From contig JAAMPI010000377.1 in assembly GCA_013054445.1 (NCBI GenBank), positions 1 to 40,787 of the forward strand: a stretch of 40,787 nt of DNA, read 5' to 3'. The translations under genes were made by a program, and so were the position numbers. The notes under the pieces were generated by a model. The model saw only the letters and a program-made list of their open reading frames with translations, had not been told where the DNA came from and did not search any database. The stretch comes from Cudoniella acicularis (Eukaryota > Ascomycota > Leotiomycetes > Helotiales > Helotiaceae). Below, one piece after another: positions 1 to 9,191 of this stretch. Each line of letters opens with the position of its first letter. Within the stretch, counting starts at the first letter, position 1.

Positions 1-414
1 GCTGTCCGCCCACCTCTACCTCTTGCCGGTGCGAAGCTGGGCTGGAGAGAAAAGGAGAGATTGCGAGCCGAAGGAAAGGAGGTGCCTGGCGCTGCCCGGA
101 CAGAATCACCTGCTGCTGGCGCCTCGCCAATGGGTCGTTCCCTCCCTATGGAACGTACCGATTCCAATGAGAGACCATCTGGTCCACCTCGTCTTGCGCT
201 GGCTGGTGGCAAGCCCTCTTGGCGAGAGAGGCAGGCTGCAAAGGAGGGCGGTGAGTCTCTTGCCCCTCCCCCGGCATCACGAGTACCGCCACCAATGTCT
301 CGCGGTCGTTCTGGTAGGGGTGAGGAACGTGGTGACGAGCCAACACCAACGAGCCTCAAACCAAGCGGCGCAGCTGGAAAGTTCGTACCACCACATTTGC
401 GAAATAAGGCTTGA
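1..414 (+). CDS. TIF32: eIF3 subunit A (eIF3a/TIF32), C-terminal end, 5' part outside window
   Basis: Frame 1 is open from the first base to a TGA at 412-414, giving the last 137 residues of a longer protein. The visible part is low-complexity and rich in Arg, Pro, Gly and Glu, with two repeats of the pattern W-R-E-(K/R)-x around residues 21-25 and 75-79 ('KPSWRERQAAK'). It ends in 'GKFVPPHLRNKA'. This W-R-E-R plus terminal VPPHLR signature is what I know from the C-terminus of fungal eIF3a, the large scaffold subunit of cytosolic translation initiation factor eIF3, which binds the 40S ribosome. No PCI domain is visible because the N-terminal part lies outside. Other proteins ending in a (Y/F)VPPHLR motif, such as some DEAD-box helicases, carry it near their N-terminus instead, so eIF3a is preferred. 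No intron is seen in the visible part. Confidence 0.75.
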   Translation, partial: AVRPPLPLAGAKLGWREKERLRAEGKEVPGAARTESPAAGASPMGRSLPMERTDSNERPSGPPRLALAGGKPSWRERQAAKEGGESLAPPPASRVPPPMSRGRSGRGEERGDEPTPTSLKPSGAAGKFVPPHLRNKA

Positions 415-780
415 TGCAGCGTGAGAGAATTCCGGGTTTAGATTAGTGGGGATGGGGAGTCAATTGTATTTATTACGGCGTTTTGAGGCACAGCTTAACA
501 GCTTGCAGAGCGAGATAAATAAGGAACCATGATATTGCACGAGCTTTACTGCGTGCGCGAGGTGATTATGTTGAAACGTATATACCCCTACCATTCTATG
601 AAGACTTTCGATTTCGAGTGAAAGATAGCTTGCGAATGTAAAGCGTAGAGGATCTCTATAATTCATAATATCTTATGAGTTATATCCTTTGTATAAACTC
701 AGGGAAGAGTAATCTACCTGGTGAAGTACTTAATAAGGGAAATTGGGAATCGGAAGCTAATAAGGAAGTATTAAGGAACG

Positions 781-790
781 TACCTAGGTA
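781..790. repeat. TACCTAGGTA palindrome, copy 1
   Basis: Perfect 10-base palindrome in the intergenic region downstream of eIF3a, followed by a further GG. Exact copies occur at 3536 and 30097. It is discussed as a finding. Confidence 0.6.
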
Positions 791-1530
791 GGAATAGACA
801 TGTCAATTTCCAACTACATTTCATTGTCAATCAATTGTGCTAGGAGGATTTGTCACCTTCCCAGTTGTGCCTGCCTGTTAGTTGTGCCTACCTTTTATCT
901 CTCCACTTTAGTAATTATAAACCGCTCATTCCTGCCGTTCACCAACGCCCCCTGAAAACAGTTTTTCTACTTCTCGAGATGCCTACTCCCGGCATGAAAA
1001 GCCTCATGGCGCACCACAGCACCAAACATTTGTCCTCTCAAGAGTCGCAGTGGACAATCCACGACCTAGTCTATAACTTCACGCCAATTAATCCCACCGC
1101 AAGCTCTCACAACTCATCAGAGGAAGCCGACAGGTCTCTAGTAAGAGAGTAAAGATATGTTGTACCGATTTTGACCTGTCCTGGAGTCTAGGGGCTGTTC
1201 AGGTACGTCTATTCTGATAAAACTCCCTTGACCTTATTTCTTGAGAGAGTTCCAGGAGCGGCTAAAGTTTTCGCCGTCTACTGCGTACGCGAGTACTTTT
1301 ACTTCCAAATCATTTACTCTAGACCAAGAACTGATATCTCTAGAGCCCAATAGGCCGCATCTGTTCGTATTTTTACCAGTCCACCCGAACCCGTAGATCA
1401 CAGTTTCTTATGTAATTGGCTAGAACCTCACACTAGTATATACAGGAATTCGTAATAGATTTTAAGAAGCCTTAAGTACTGAAGTCAGGTTATGTAAATT
1501 TATCAAACTCCTACTTAGATATACGGACGT

Positions 1531-2997
1531 AAGGGGTCACTGGTACCTTCTTTGTCTTTTTGACTTACTGGCTATTCATTACTATTTCTGGGATTACCGG
1601 TGGCTGAGAGTTTTCAAGCGTAACTGTTAGCTTTACTGTATGAATATATGAGCTGTTGTGAAGCATAGATGAGATCCAGAACCTACTCTCGATTTCTTTT
1701 GCACCGAGTCTCGGAAACAACGATTTACTCCGGCTTTTTACCGCTGAGTGTTGAAAATCAATTGATCACTAGGCAGTACGCTATCTTTTTGCTCGTCAAG
1801 AATTTGGAATGCGCCATCGGAAGGATTTACTCTCGGGAGTTTTGTGTTCGAGAGGAGTTGAGGGCGTCTGTCACGGAGTACCCACAATTTGAAGCTGTTG
1901 ACCAGCTGATATGTTAGGTTTGAGACATCAATAGCGCCACGGCTTTCCGGGAGACTCTCGTTTGAGGTCTCAGTTTTGACGCTAGACATTCACACCTTAT
2001 TTTGACGGAGGGCTGTCAGTTGCATCGTTCACCTTGGTAGGAGAGGGAATGAGGCAGGCAACATTTGATATTCAAAGGGCGGTTGCTTACCATAAAGCGT
2101 ATTTTCTGTTCTGTTATGGACCACGAATTTGAGACAAAATTTTGCGAGTTCATGGAGAACTTCGTCTGGACAGCCCCATCTAAAAATGTCATTTGATGTG
2201 TCTGTGAAGATGTGGCGCTGTCAAAGATTATCTAGGTACACGAACGCACAGAGGCTACCTCAAATTTGGGAATGGCCTCGTATCTGCACCCCCGCTGCTC
2301 GGACATCGGAAACTTTGAAGCTCAAAACAGATAGTGAGTACAACACAGACTATACTTGAACGTTCCGGAGTTCGAATACTTGCTGACACAAAAACATCGG
2401 GATTAGGAAAACTTTCGATAAGTCGCCATGGAGCGGGACGCTGCTGCATTGCGGAATTATAAATGCGGATAGAGGGGGGAGGCTTGGCAAAGCCGCAAAG
2501 GGTCCGCGGTCCTCGACGATCTCCGTGCCAGCGGATGGAAACAAAAGATACCGTGTGCGAAAAATGCCTGAAAGTTTGGTTTCAAAGACCACAATGAGCT
2601 GAAGGTTCAAGGAACCGCAATGTCTCCCGTTACAGCGTTTGGCTAAATCGTTTGTGGAGACATGTCGAATCTGGACCCTGAGGTATCCAGATCCGGTCCC
2701 AGACTTGTGGAGATACCTTCGCAGATTACCGTCCACGCCAGTGACCAAGGGAGAGGAAAACCCAATCGAGGCGTTTGCAGGCTAGCCGACTGTGGGCAAA
2801 GAAGTCAAGGCTATTGTGCCGAACACATCGTTTTGAAGGAGGACGAGTCAGGCAACTTGTGAAATTTGTGATCGTGGCTTTAGAGGCCGAGGACGTGAGA
2901 TGCAGATGGATACCGTGCAACTGTAGGAAGAGAGATGAGAAGAGCGAGCCAGATGTGACTTTGGTCATAAGTAGCTGAAAAGGGGTACACTGGTACC
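1531..2997. repeat. Pair of near-identical 17/18-base direct repeats flanking 1.4 kb
   Basis: AAGGGGTCACTGGTACC at 1531-1547 and AAGGGGTACACTGGTACC at 2980-2997 differ by a single inserted A. They are in the same orientation and enclose 1,432 bases without a recognisable gene. The second copy contains an internal inverted repeat (GGTAC..GTACC). They could be the worn ends of an old insertion or chance similarity. No target-site duplication or transposase trace was seen. Confidence 0.3.
2662..2862 (+). CDS. Doubtful 66-residue open frame with a Cys/His cluster
   Basis: This open frame begins at ATG 2662 and stops at 2860-2862. Its only notable feature is a C-x4-5-C-x6-7-C-x2-H spacing around residues 39-55 ('CRLADCGQRSQGYCAEH'), which resembles the short zinc-knuckle repeats found in some plant and fungal proteins. 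Shortly after the stop, in the next frame, the bases encode 'CEICDRGF', again a C-x2-C. No splice pair convincingly joins the two. It may be part of an unrecognised gene, a relic, or chance. Confidence 0.12.
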   Translation: MSNLDPEVSRSGPRLVEIPSQITVHASDQGRGKPNRGVCRLADCGQRSQGYCAEHIVLKEDESGNL

Positions 2998-3535
2998 ACG
3001 CTATTGCTCTTTGAGAGGCCCTAATCCAACAATTACGGTGGATTCGGACTTAACAACGCACCGTCTCATCAATAGTAACTTGGCACGGCCGACTGTTAAA
3101 CTCCTACCCCCACAAGGCTATCGTATGGTATCGTTGAACGCTCGCAGAAAAGAAATTCCTCTTGGGTGCAGAGAGCAACGGTTTCCTCCGCTGGCACTCA
3201 CGCATGACATTTGCATGCGGGGAAGGGCTCAACGGAGCGATGCTGCAGTGAAATGCTGGAGATGGCATTCGATGGCGCATCTCAGGGTCTCAGCATCAAA
3301 GGGGACCAGACACGCGCAGATTCTGGGGGAGAATCGGACGCGCACGCTGTGCGACGTGAGACCGATCCTTGTGTTATTACAGTCGACGTACTTCGTACCT
3401 GTACGAGTATGCTGGACAGAGTATTGGAATTGGAAGCATCTTTGTCTTGGTCTTCATCGTATCGTATTCATCAAGATCGATAGTCTGAGCGTGTCCTCCG
3501 AACGGGCAGTTGAACAGTTCTCCTGGCTACCTAAG

Positions 3536-3545
3536 TACCTAGGTA
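3536..3545. repeat. TACCTAGGTA palindrome, copy 2
   Basis: Perfect 10-base palindrome inside a longer stretch at 3528-3546 that also contains TACCTAAGTA, so two offset versions of the same motif overlap here. Confidence 0.6.
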
Positions 3546-3675
3546 CTTTTAAATTCCCAATGCGGAGGCCCCCCTGTCCGCCTTTCTGCAGGTAACATGG
3601 GGGCCATTTTCTTGGCGACCAACCGTCTCACTTAAATCCGATCTACTGAGGCTACTTCAGAACAACTCCAACTCT

Positions 3676-4002
3676 ATGGCCACCACGACCAGTCACATCC
3701 TCAAGAAAAGGGAGATCGAATCTCGAGGACTGCCTTCGGCCCTGCTGCCATTCCAGCCCTCCGGACCACTGGTGCCCGTAAAATTCAGGTACCGCAGGAG
3801 GTCCACGTCCGAGACCCTTGTACCGTCAGTCCTGACCGCAGTCATCAACCAGGGCCAGAGCGTATCCACACCTGCAAACACCGTGCTCTTCCGCAGAACA
3901 CCATGGCAGCTACTAGCTATCATCAAGTCAAGATTTCAACTAGATCGCCCTTCCAGAAGAGTTTGGCAGCGAATGGCTGCAATATTGGAGCCCGAGCCTT
4001 GA
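3676..4002 (+). CDS. Doubtful 108-residue hypothetical protein
   Basis: This open frame starts at an ATG in fair context (AACTCTATGG) and ends with TGA at 4000-4002. The predicted product is basic and Arg/Ser/Pro-rich. It has no signal peptide, membrane segment, cysteine pattern or family motif that I recognise. It lies alone 400 bases upstream of the WSC gene on the same strand and might equally be untranslated DNA. A minus-strand frame of 77 codons overlaps most of it, which weakens the case that either is real. Confidence 0.18.
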   Translation: MATTTSHILKKREIESRGLPSALLPFQPSGPLVPVKFRYRRRSTSETLVPSVLTAVINQGQSVSTPANTVLFRRTPWQLLAIIKSRFQLDRPSRRVWQRMAAILEPEP

Positions 4003-4282
4003 TGATTGTTGCCGGTGTTTACTATTGACTTTAGCTAGCGTCTTTGCTTGAGGGGTCCAGCTGATTGGTTTTGGCTTTTATCTTTGCCTTTGTCCGTCAC
4101 TTTGCAGACGCCACTCGAGGAAGTACTCCGTACCTAGCAGGTCCGCTCCAAGCATAGCAACCAGGGTCGAGCTTTCTGTGCAACCTGCCACCAACCACAG
4201 GCGCGATCGAATCTCAAAGCTCTTGACGAAAAGATTGTAGGTCAGGCCAAGAATGGTATTTTGATGACAGCTTCCATGTCTC

Positions 4283-4289
4283 TATATAT
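4283..4289 (+). promoter_or_regulatory. Candidate TATA box of the WSC gene
   Basis: TATATAT lies about 115 bases upstream of the start codon at 4402, with a pyrimidine-rich stretch (CCGTCTCCTCCCC) just after it, as is common around fungal transcription starts. Position and sequence only; no other support. Confidence 0.35.
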
Positions 4290-4401
4290 TCCGTCTCCTC
4301 CCCATACCTTCTCATGCTTGTCAACAGTTATCAAACTGTTCCTTCCTTTGCATTCTCTCTTCGAAGTTTGAAAATCCAAGCAGTGAGGACCTCTCAACAC
4401 A

Positions 4402-6362
4402 ATGATGAGCCTCAAAGAATTTACTGCTACTTCCGTAGTGCTCGCTCTCTTTGCGGGTGTAGACGCTGGTCTGGCCATACGAAACCAGGAGCCTTCCAAA
4501 CCCTCTTGCACCGACTTCACTCCATTCGTTTACGCTGGTTGCTTCCAGGATCCTCCGAGCCCCGCGCCGCATACTCTTCTCTACACGAGTGGTTTGAACA
4601 CGACGGACATGACAATCGAGACCTGTGTGGCCTTTTGTAAAGGCAATTCCTATCGTTACGCTGGTCTCGAATATTATGGCGAGTGTACTTGTGGAGCTTC
4701 CGTAAATGGGATACAAATAGACGAGTCGCAATGTAGCTATAATTGCATGGGAAATAGCACCGAAATCTGCGGAGGCTTCAATGCTGTGTCTGGTACGTTG
4801 AATTTTCTGTATACCGGGCATTCAAATACATGTACTAATTCTTCTGATTCTACAGTTTACCAGGACCCTACATTTGTGCCAGTAAATGACAGTACAATTT
4901 CAGACTTCGCATTTCTTGGGTGCTATTCCGAGGGTTACAACGGTCGATCGTTGGCTTGGAGACAAAACCAGCTCAGCATTTCCAACCTTACCGTTGAGGA
5001 ATGTCTGTACGCTTGCAAGGATAATGGGTTTCCCTTTGCTGGTGTTGAATATGCTCAAGAGGTGAGTCGTTGAGTATATCTAGATTTATCTTTCATTGTT
5101 TGTCATGCTCTTCTGTGAAAGAATAACCCTCTTATTTCGCAACATCATAGAGACTTTTCACAATTGATAAAATTTATTGAACACGCTAACCAGAGCTTTT
5201 AAATAGTGTTATTGTGGAGTTGTTCTTGGGAATGGAACAACATCCATAGATAGCAGCAAATGTTCGATGAACTGCACTGGTAATACCGTTAATTCCACAG
5301 AGATCTGCGGCGGCCCCGATGCACTGGACTTGTATGTCGCCATGGATTTGGAAAGCTCACAACCATGTGGAAGCGGTAAGTCACTTGTGTTGCTAAATCA
5401 GGCGGCTATCATGTTGACATTCGTTAGGAGGTTCGTCGTCGTTATCTAGCAGCGCACCGACTACAACATCCTCTTCCTCCACCTCCTCTACATCATCATC
5501 AACATCGTCAACCTCCTCAACTTCGTCAACCTCAACCTCTTCAACCAAGACGACAGACTCTCTTTGCACAGCAACGACGACAGTTACCCCTACGCCAACC
5601 TGTGAATACCAATGCGGAAACTGGTGCTCGAATCCTCTTCCGAGCTGGACTGACAAGTCATCCTGCCTTACCGCCCAAGCCAACTGTGCCGTTCAAGTAG
5701 CATCTTGCTTCGCCCACGCTGGATGGCCAGCTAGTCTTCAATGCTTCAATTTCTCGAACTGGTGTTTCTCAGTCCAATCATACTGCAACAACTATTGTCC
5801 AGGAGGTAGCTGCTCGAAGTCTGGTTGCAGATCCAAATATCCACCAAACGGCCCAAGCCAGCCTAGTGCTACTGTCTCAACTTCTGTCTATACATGTAAA
5901 GCATCCGCGACACCAGCCAAACCCTCTTCCTCTACAACAAGCTGCATTTCCATCCCAACAAACTCAAACGTTTGCAGTCAGCCAAATAACCCGTCGAAAG
6001 GCTACAGCTCGTCATCCCCTGTTGGAAACGTTCCTCTGCCATGTTTAACTTGTAACAATTTAGCGTCTGATTATTTCGCCGGAAATCAGTTCAAACTCTA
6101 CACATCACCCGATTCCACTAGTTGTCCATCTTACCCACGAACCAACCCAGGCCAAGGATGCAAGGATGCCTGTGATAGCCAGTATCAAAGCTGCATGAAT
6201 ACTTATGCTCAAGGATGCAAAACCAATCCTGAACCGAACGAGGACACCTACTCGAGCGCAAGCCAGAAGTGTACCAATCAAAAATCGGACTGTTACTCAG
6301 CGAACTCTGGTGTCACAGTCAGTAGTAGCAGATGCTCGGGCTGGAATCAAGGCTGGTTTTAA
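4402..6362 (+). CDS. Secreted protein with two WSC domains, a Ser/Thr-rich linker and a Cys-rich C-terminus
   Basis: My model has four exons: 4402-4792, 4856-5061, 5207-5375 and 5428-6362, summing to 1,701 bases and 566 residues. Introns are 63, 145 and 52 bp. The first has a TACTAAT branch site, and splicing it restores the WSC signature 'ICGG..AVSVYQDPTF'. Residues 1-25 form a signal peptide. WSC domain 1 covers about 38-134 and WSC domain 2 about 148-245, both with the C-x2-C (CTC, CYC) and C-G-G motifs. A Ser/Thr-rich stretch follows (about 256-300), probably O-glycosylated. The last 260 residues carry many cysteines in a pattern I do not recognise. WSC domains are carbohydrate-binding modules found in fungal wall sensors and secreted enzymes. 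No C-terminal membrane helix or GPI signal is visible, so a secreted wall-associated protein is likelier than a WSC stress sensor. The start is the first of two adjacent ATGs; the second would work equally well. Confidence 0.85.
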
Positions 6363-7969
6363 TTGTGGCAGTGATTTTGGGGGTTTTATTAGAAAAAGGG
6401 GTGTGACATACTTCAAATTGTAACTCGCACACTTTTGAAGGGGCTGTTAATCGAACCATGGAGACTTAGACATAGTTTATTTTCAGACGAACGATCGCAG
6501 CATCTAGGCTTAGTTGTCAATACCTTAACTCAGAAATTCGTTCTTGAGCCTCTCTGTTCATGTGAGAATCTCTCTTTCGTGGAAGGCAACTTTGCCGGAT
6601 TCTTTTGTGAAGGCTTCTTTTGGTGCAAATGTATACTCATGTGTAAATTTGAAGAGTATCTCTCTCTTAGTAAAAATGTTTCATCGAATTTCCGCTTTTC
6701 TAGTGGAAATGAACCTCGTGTAAGTATATATTTTCGTCTCAATATTTTTCCGCTTTGGAGTATATTCGTTTTCGTCGGAGTTCTTTCTCGTTAATTTTAA
6801 AAACTTTATTATATTAACAACGTTTTCTTCATGAAAAGCTAGTGGTCGAAATATGAAGGGGTCTAAAGTATAAATAATTAATGTTTCCATATTTAAATGC
6901 CGCCATAAAATCGACAATATCTTTTCATCACCTTCTGCTCCGCCTTAATTACGCTTGCGTGTTAATCCCGCCACAATTTCACCTAGTTGGGAGAATCTCT
7001 AGCTCTAAGCTTTGATTATTTGTCTCACAGTATCATCAAAACTTCATCTCTAGGAAAGTCACATGTTTTTTATTACACATGACCTTCGGCTATCTTCATC
7101 CCCACTTCCACCCCTGGCAAAAAACACTTCTTCCGATGCGAGATCGTTTCCCCAGATTTCCATACTTCCAGTCATCTCTGCAACCACACTTGCATTGCAT
7201 ATCCTGTGATTGGCCCATTTGTCACGATGAGGATGGAGGTTTACTTCGCACATTTCATTACTCCGAGTCTCTGACTGCCAAGTCCTTTCCAGAGTCCAGT
7301 TCAGGTGCCATTAGCCACGAACCGCCAACCCTTCTCCTCCAGCATCGTCACCGACTTACCGTTACCCCAGGTGTCTCCTCCTTTTGAGCGAGGATGTGAT
7401 TCCAGGTTCATTGGCTCGGCACTTCTTCAGATCTCGCAGGTTAATGGATCATGGAAAGGGGAATATAAGTCGACCTCTCATGTCTGTTGACCAGCGGATA
7501 ATATCAATATTTTTCAGGCTTTCGTCACATCGGCACTTCCAAATATTAGCCTCTTAATTAACAAGATGAAAGAAAGTCTTTCGACTCCTTTCCACTATTG
7601 ATTATTACCCCGTACCCCATACCCCACAATCTGCACTGCCGCCATCCCAAGATCTCTATCCCAGGCATTAGGTCGCGCCATAGTTCTATTTTACCAGAAC
7701 GATGAATCGTGAAGATAAATGAGAATCTCACAGGTCTCATTTATTCTGTTGCTTCAATAGGCTTGAACAAATAGCCTGTCTCGCTCCGCCAAGCTTGCCT
7801 CGTGTCATGAGGTCGGAAGTTTGGATCGAGTGCTTGCCAGGGGTATTTGCGAATAGGGCACGACAGACTTCAGTGCCGAGATCACAACCATACATAAAGC
7901 TATGAGGCTTTTCTAGAGCTCTTTGTTGAGTTATTTTTCATCCTCTCGACATTCCCTCCTTCTGCCAAA
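6363..7969. other. Intergenic region between WSC gene and dioxygenase gene
   Basis: 1.6 kb without a recognisable gene. The first half is clearly AT-rich (about 6650-6950), the second half has short overlapping frames on both strands with no family resemblance. CATAAA at 7893-7898, about 75 bases before the next start codon, is a possible TATA-like element. The immediate leader (7930-7969) is pyrimidine-rich. Confidence 0.55.
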
Positions 7970-9191
7970 ATGGCTCCTATCGTCAGCTTCGTCGCTGCTT
8001 TGGCACTTGTATATGGCTTCTGCGGAACTCTCACGGCCGCCCATCCCGGCGAGGTGCCGCACAGTGTTAAAGAAATGGCGGCGAAGATGAAGAGGATGTC
8101 GGACTTGGCCGAGTATCAGAAAGCACAGTTAGATGCTTGTGCGGATACCATCCATGCTCGTGAGCTCGATGAGCGGGCGATCCAACGACGTGCGGCTATT
8201 ACTATGCAACTCCGTAAAGAGCGAGGTCTTGAAGACAGTTAGTCAAAGCGACCTCCGAAGAGAAAAACACTTACTGACTATTTTTCCAGCACCTATGATG
8301 GACAAACGTGCTTTGGGAGACTTCAAGACTTGGGGGAAGGTCAACCACAACAAGACAGGCGGCTCCTTCTCCATGTCCTCAAAACCATCCGAGCTGTTTG
8401 GTGCCAACGCAAGCTGCATCCTCACACCTGACAACGCCAACGGTCCTTATTTTGTCAAGGGTGAGCAGATTCGCAGCAATGTCCGCGACAAGCAACCCGG
8501 GGTACCTATGCACCTCGAGATGCAATTCATCGACATCAAGACCTGCAAGCCTGCCACACAAGTATTAGTTGATATCTGGTCATGCAACGCCACTGGTATC
8601 TACAGCGGGGTCAGCGCTTCTGGTGAAGGAGGTCTCAACTCCTATTTCCTTCGCGGTGTGCAGGAGACCGACAAGGATGGTGTCGTGCAATTTGATACCA
8701 TCTTCCCAGGTCACTACCAAGGTCGCGCTACCCACGAGCACGTCGTTACACATGTGGGAGCTAAGGTTGAGGCAAACGGCAGCTATACTGGTGGCACAAT
8801 CAACCATCTCTCTCAACTCTTCTTCGAGCAAACTCTCGTCGGCGCGGTCGAGGCTACCGCCCCGTACAACACAAACAAGATAAGGCTGACGCAGAATAAC
8901 GCGGATGGATACACCGGCTACGCTGCAAGCAAAGCCTATGATCCTTTCCCAAACTGGCTTATGCTGGGGAATAAACTTGATCAGGGTTTGTTTGTTTGGG
9001 CCTTGGTTGGCATCGATCTTACTGCCAATGTGGAGAAGTGGGCAACGAATACGGCGTATGTTGATGCTGCAGGTGGACATGACAATCCTAATTTCGATAT
9101 GTCAATTGTTGCGACCCCGCCCAGTACGCATGGAAAGAGAGAGGGCGAGGAGGAAGGTGAGGAGGAAGAGGAAGTTTTAGGCGAGGAGTAG
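7970..9191 (+). CDS. Secreted intradiol ring-cleavage dioxygenase
   Basis: Two exons, 7970-8237 and 8290-9191, joined across a 52 bp intron (GTTAGT...CTGAC...CCAG), give 389 residues. The ORF in exon 2 opens earlier in another frame, but only this join gives one continuous protein. An N-terminal signal peptide (about residues 1-23, ending LTAA-HPG) is followed by the 'HPG' start typical of fungal extracellular intradiol dioxygenases. The catalytic domain spans about 130-330. Predicted Fe(III) ligands are Tyr194 (in GIYSG), Tyr232, His238 and His240 (in GHYQGRATHEH); Arg235 is the conserved active-site arginine. The family opens catechol-type rings between the two hydroxyls, giving muconates, and secreted members are linked to lignin- or plant-phenol breakdown. 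The tail after residue 370 is almost all Glu and Gly, which is unusual. The ATG has a good context (CCAAAATGG). Confidence 0.88.

Larger units (their letters stand above)
415..4401. other. Long intergenic stretch without a convincing gene
   Basis: After the eIF3a stop there are almost 4 kb of mixed, partly AT-rich sequence. Open frames are short, overlap on both strands and mostly begin at non-ATG codons. I recognise no protein family in them apart from two weak candidates listed separately (2662-2862 and 3676-4002). A minus-strand frame at 1738-1989 starts with a real ATG and gives 83 residues, but I cannot link it to anything. The stretch contains two TACCTAGGTA palindromes (781 and 3536) and a near-identical 17/18-base pair of sequences at 1531 and 2980. 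The last few hundred bases should hold the promoter of the WSC gene. Confidence 0.6.

Noticed and set aside
3011..3595. 194-codon plus-strand ORF
   Set aside because: Starts at TTG, has no family resemblance, and overlaps another frame of similar quality at 3211-3483.
5393..5683. Minus-strand ORF with an Asp/Glu/Val-rich 'EEVDDVDDD' stretch
   Set aside because: It is the complement of the Ser/Thr codons in the WSC protein linker, a known artefact of such tracts.
6435..6794. 119-codon ORF after the WSC gene
   Set aside because: AT-rich, starts at TTG, and lies in the presumed 3' region of the WSC gene.
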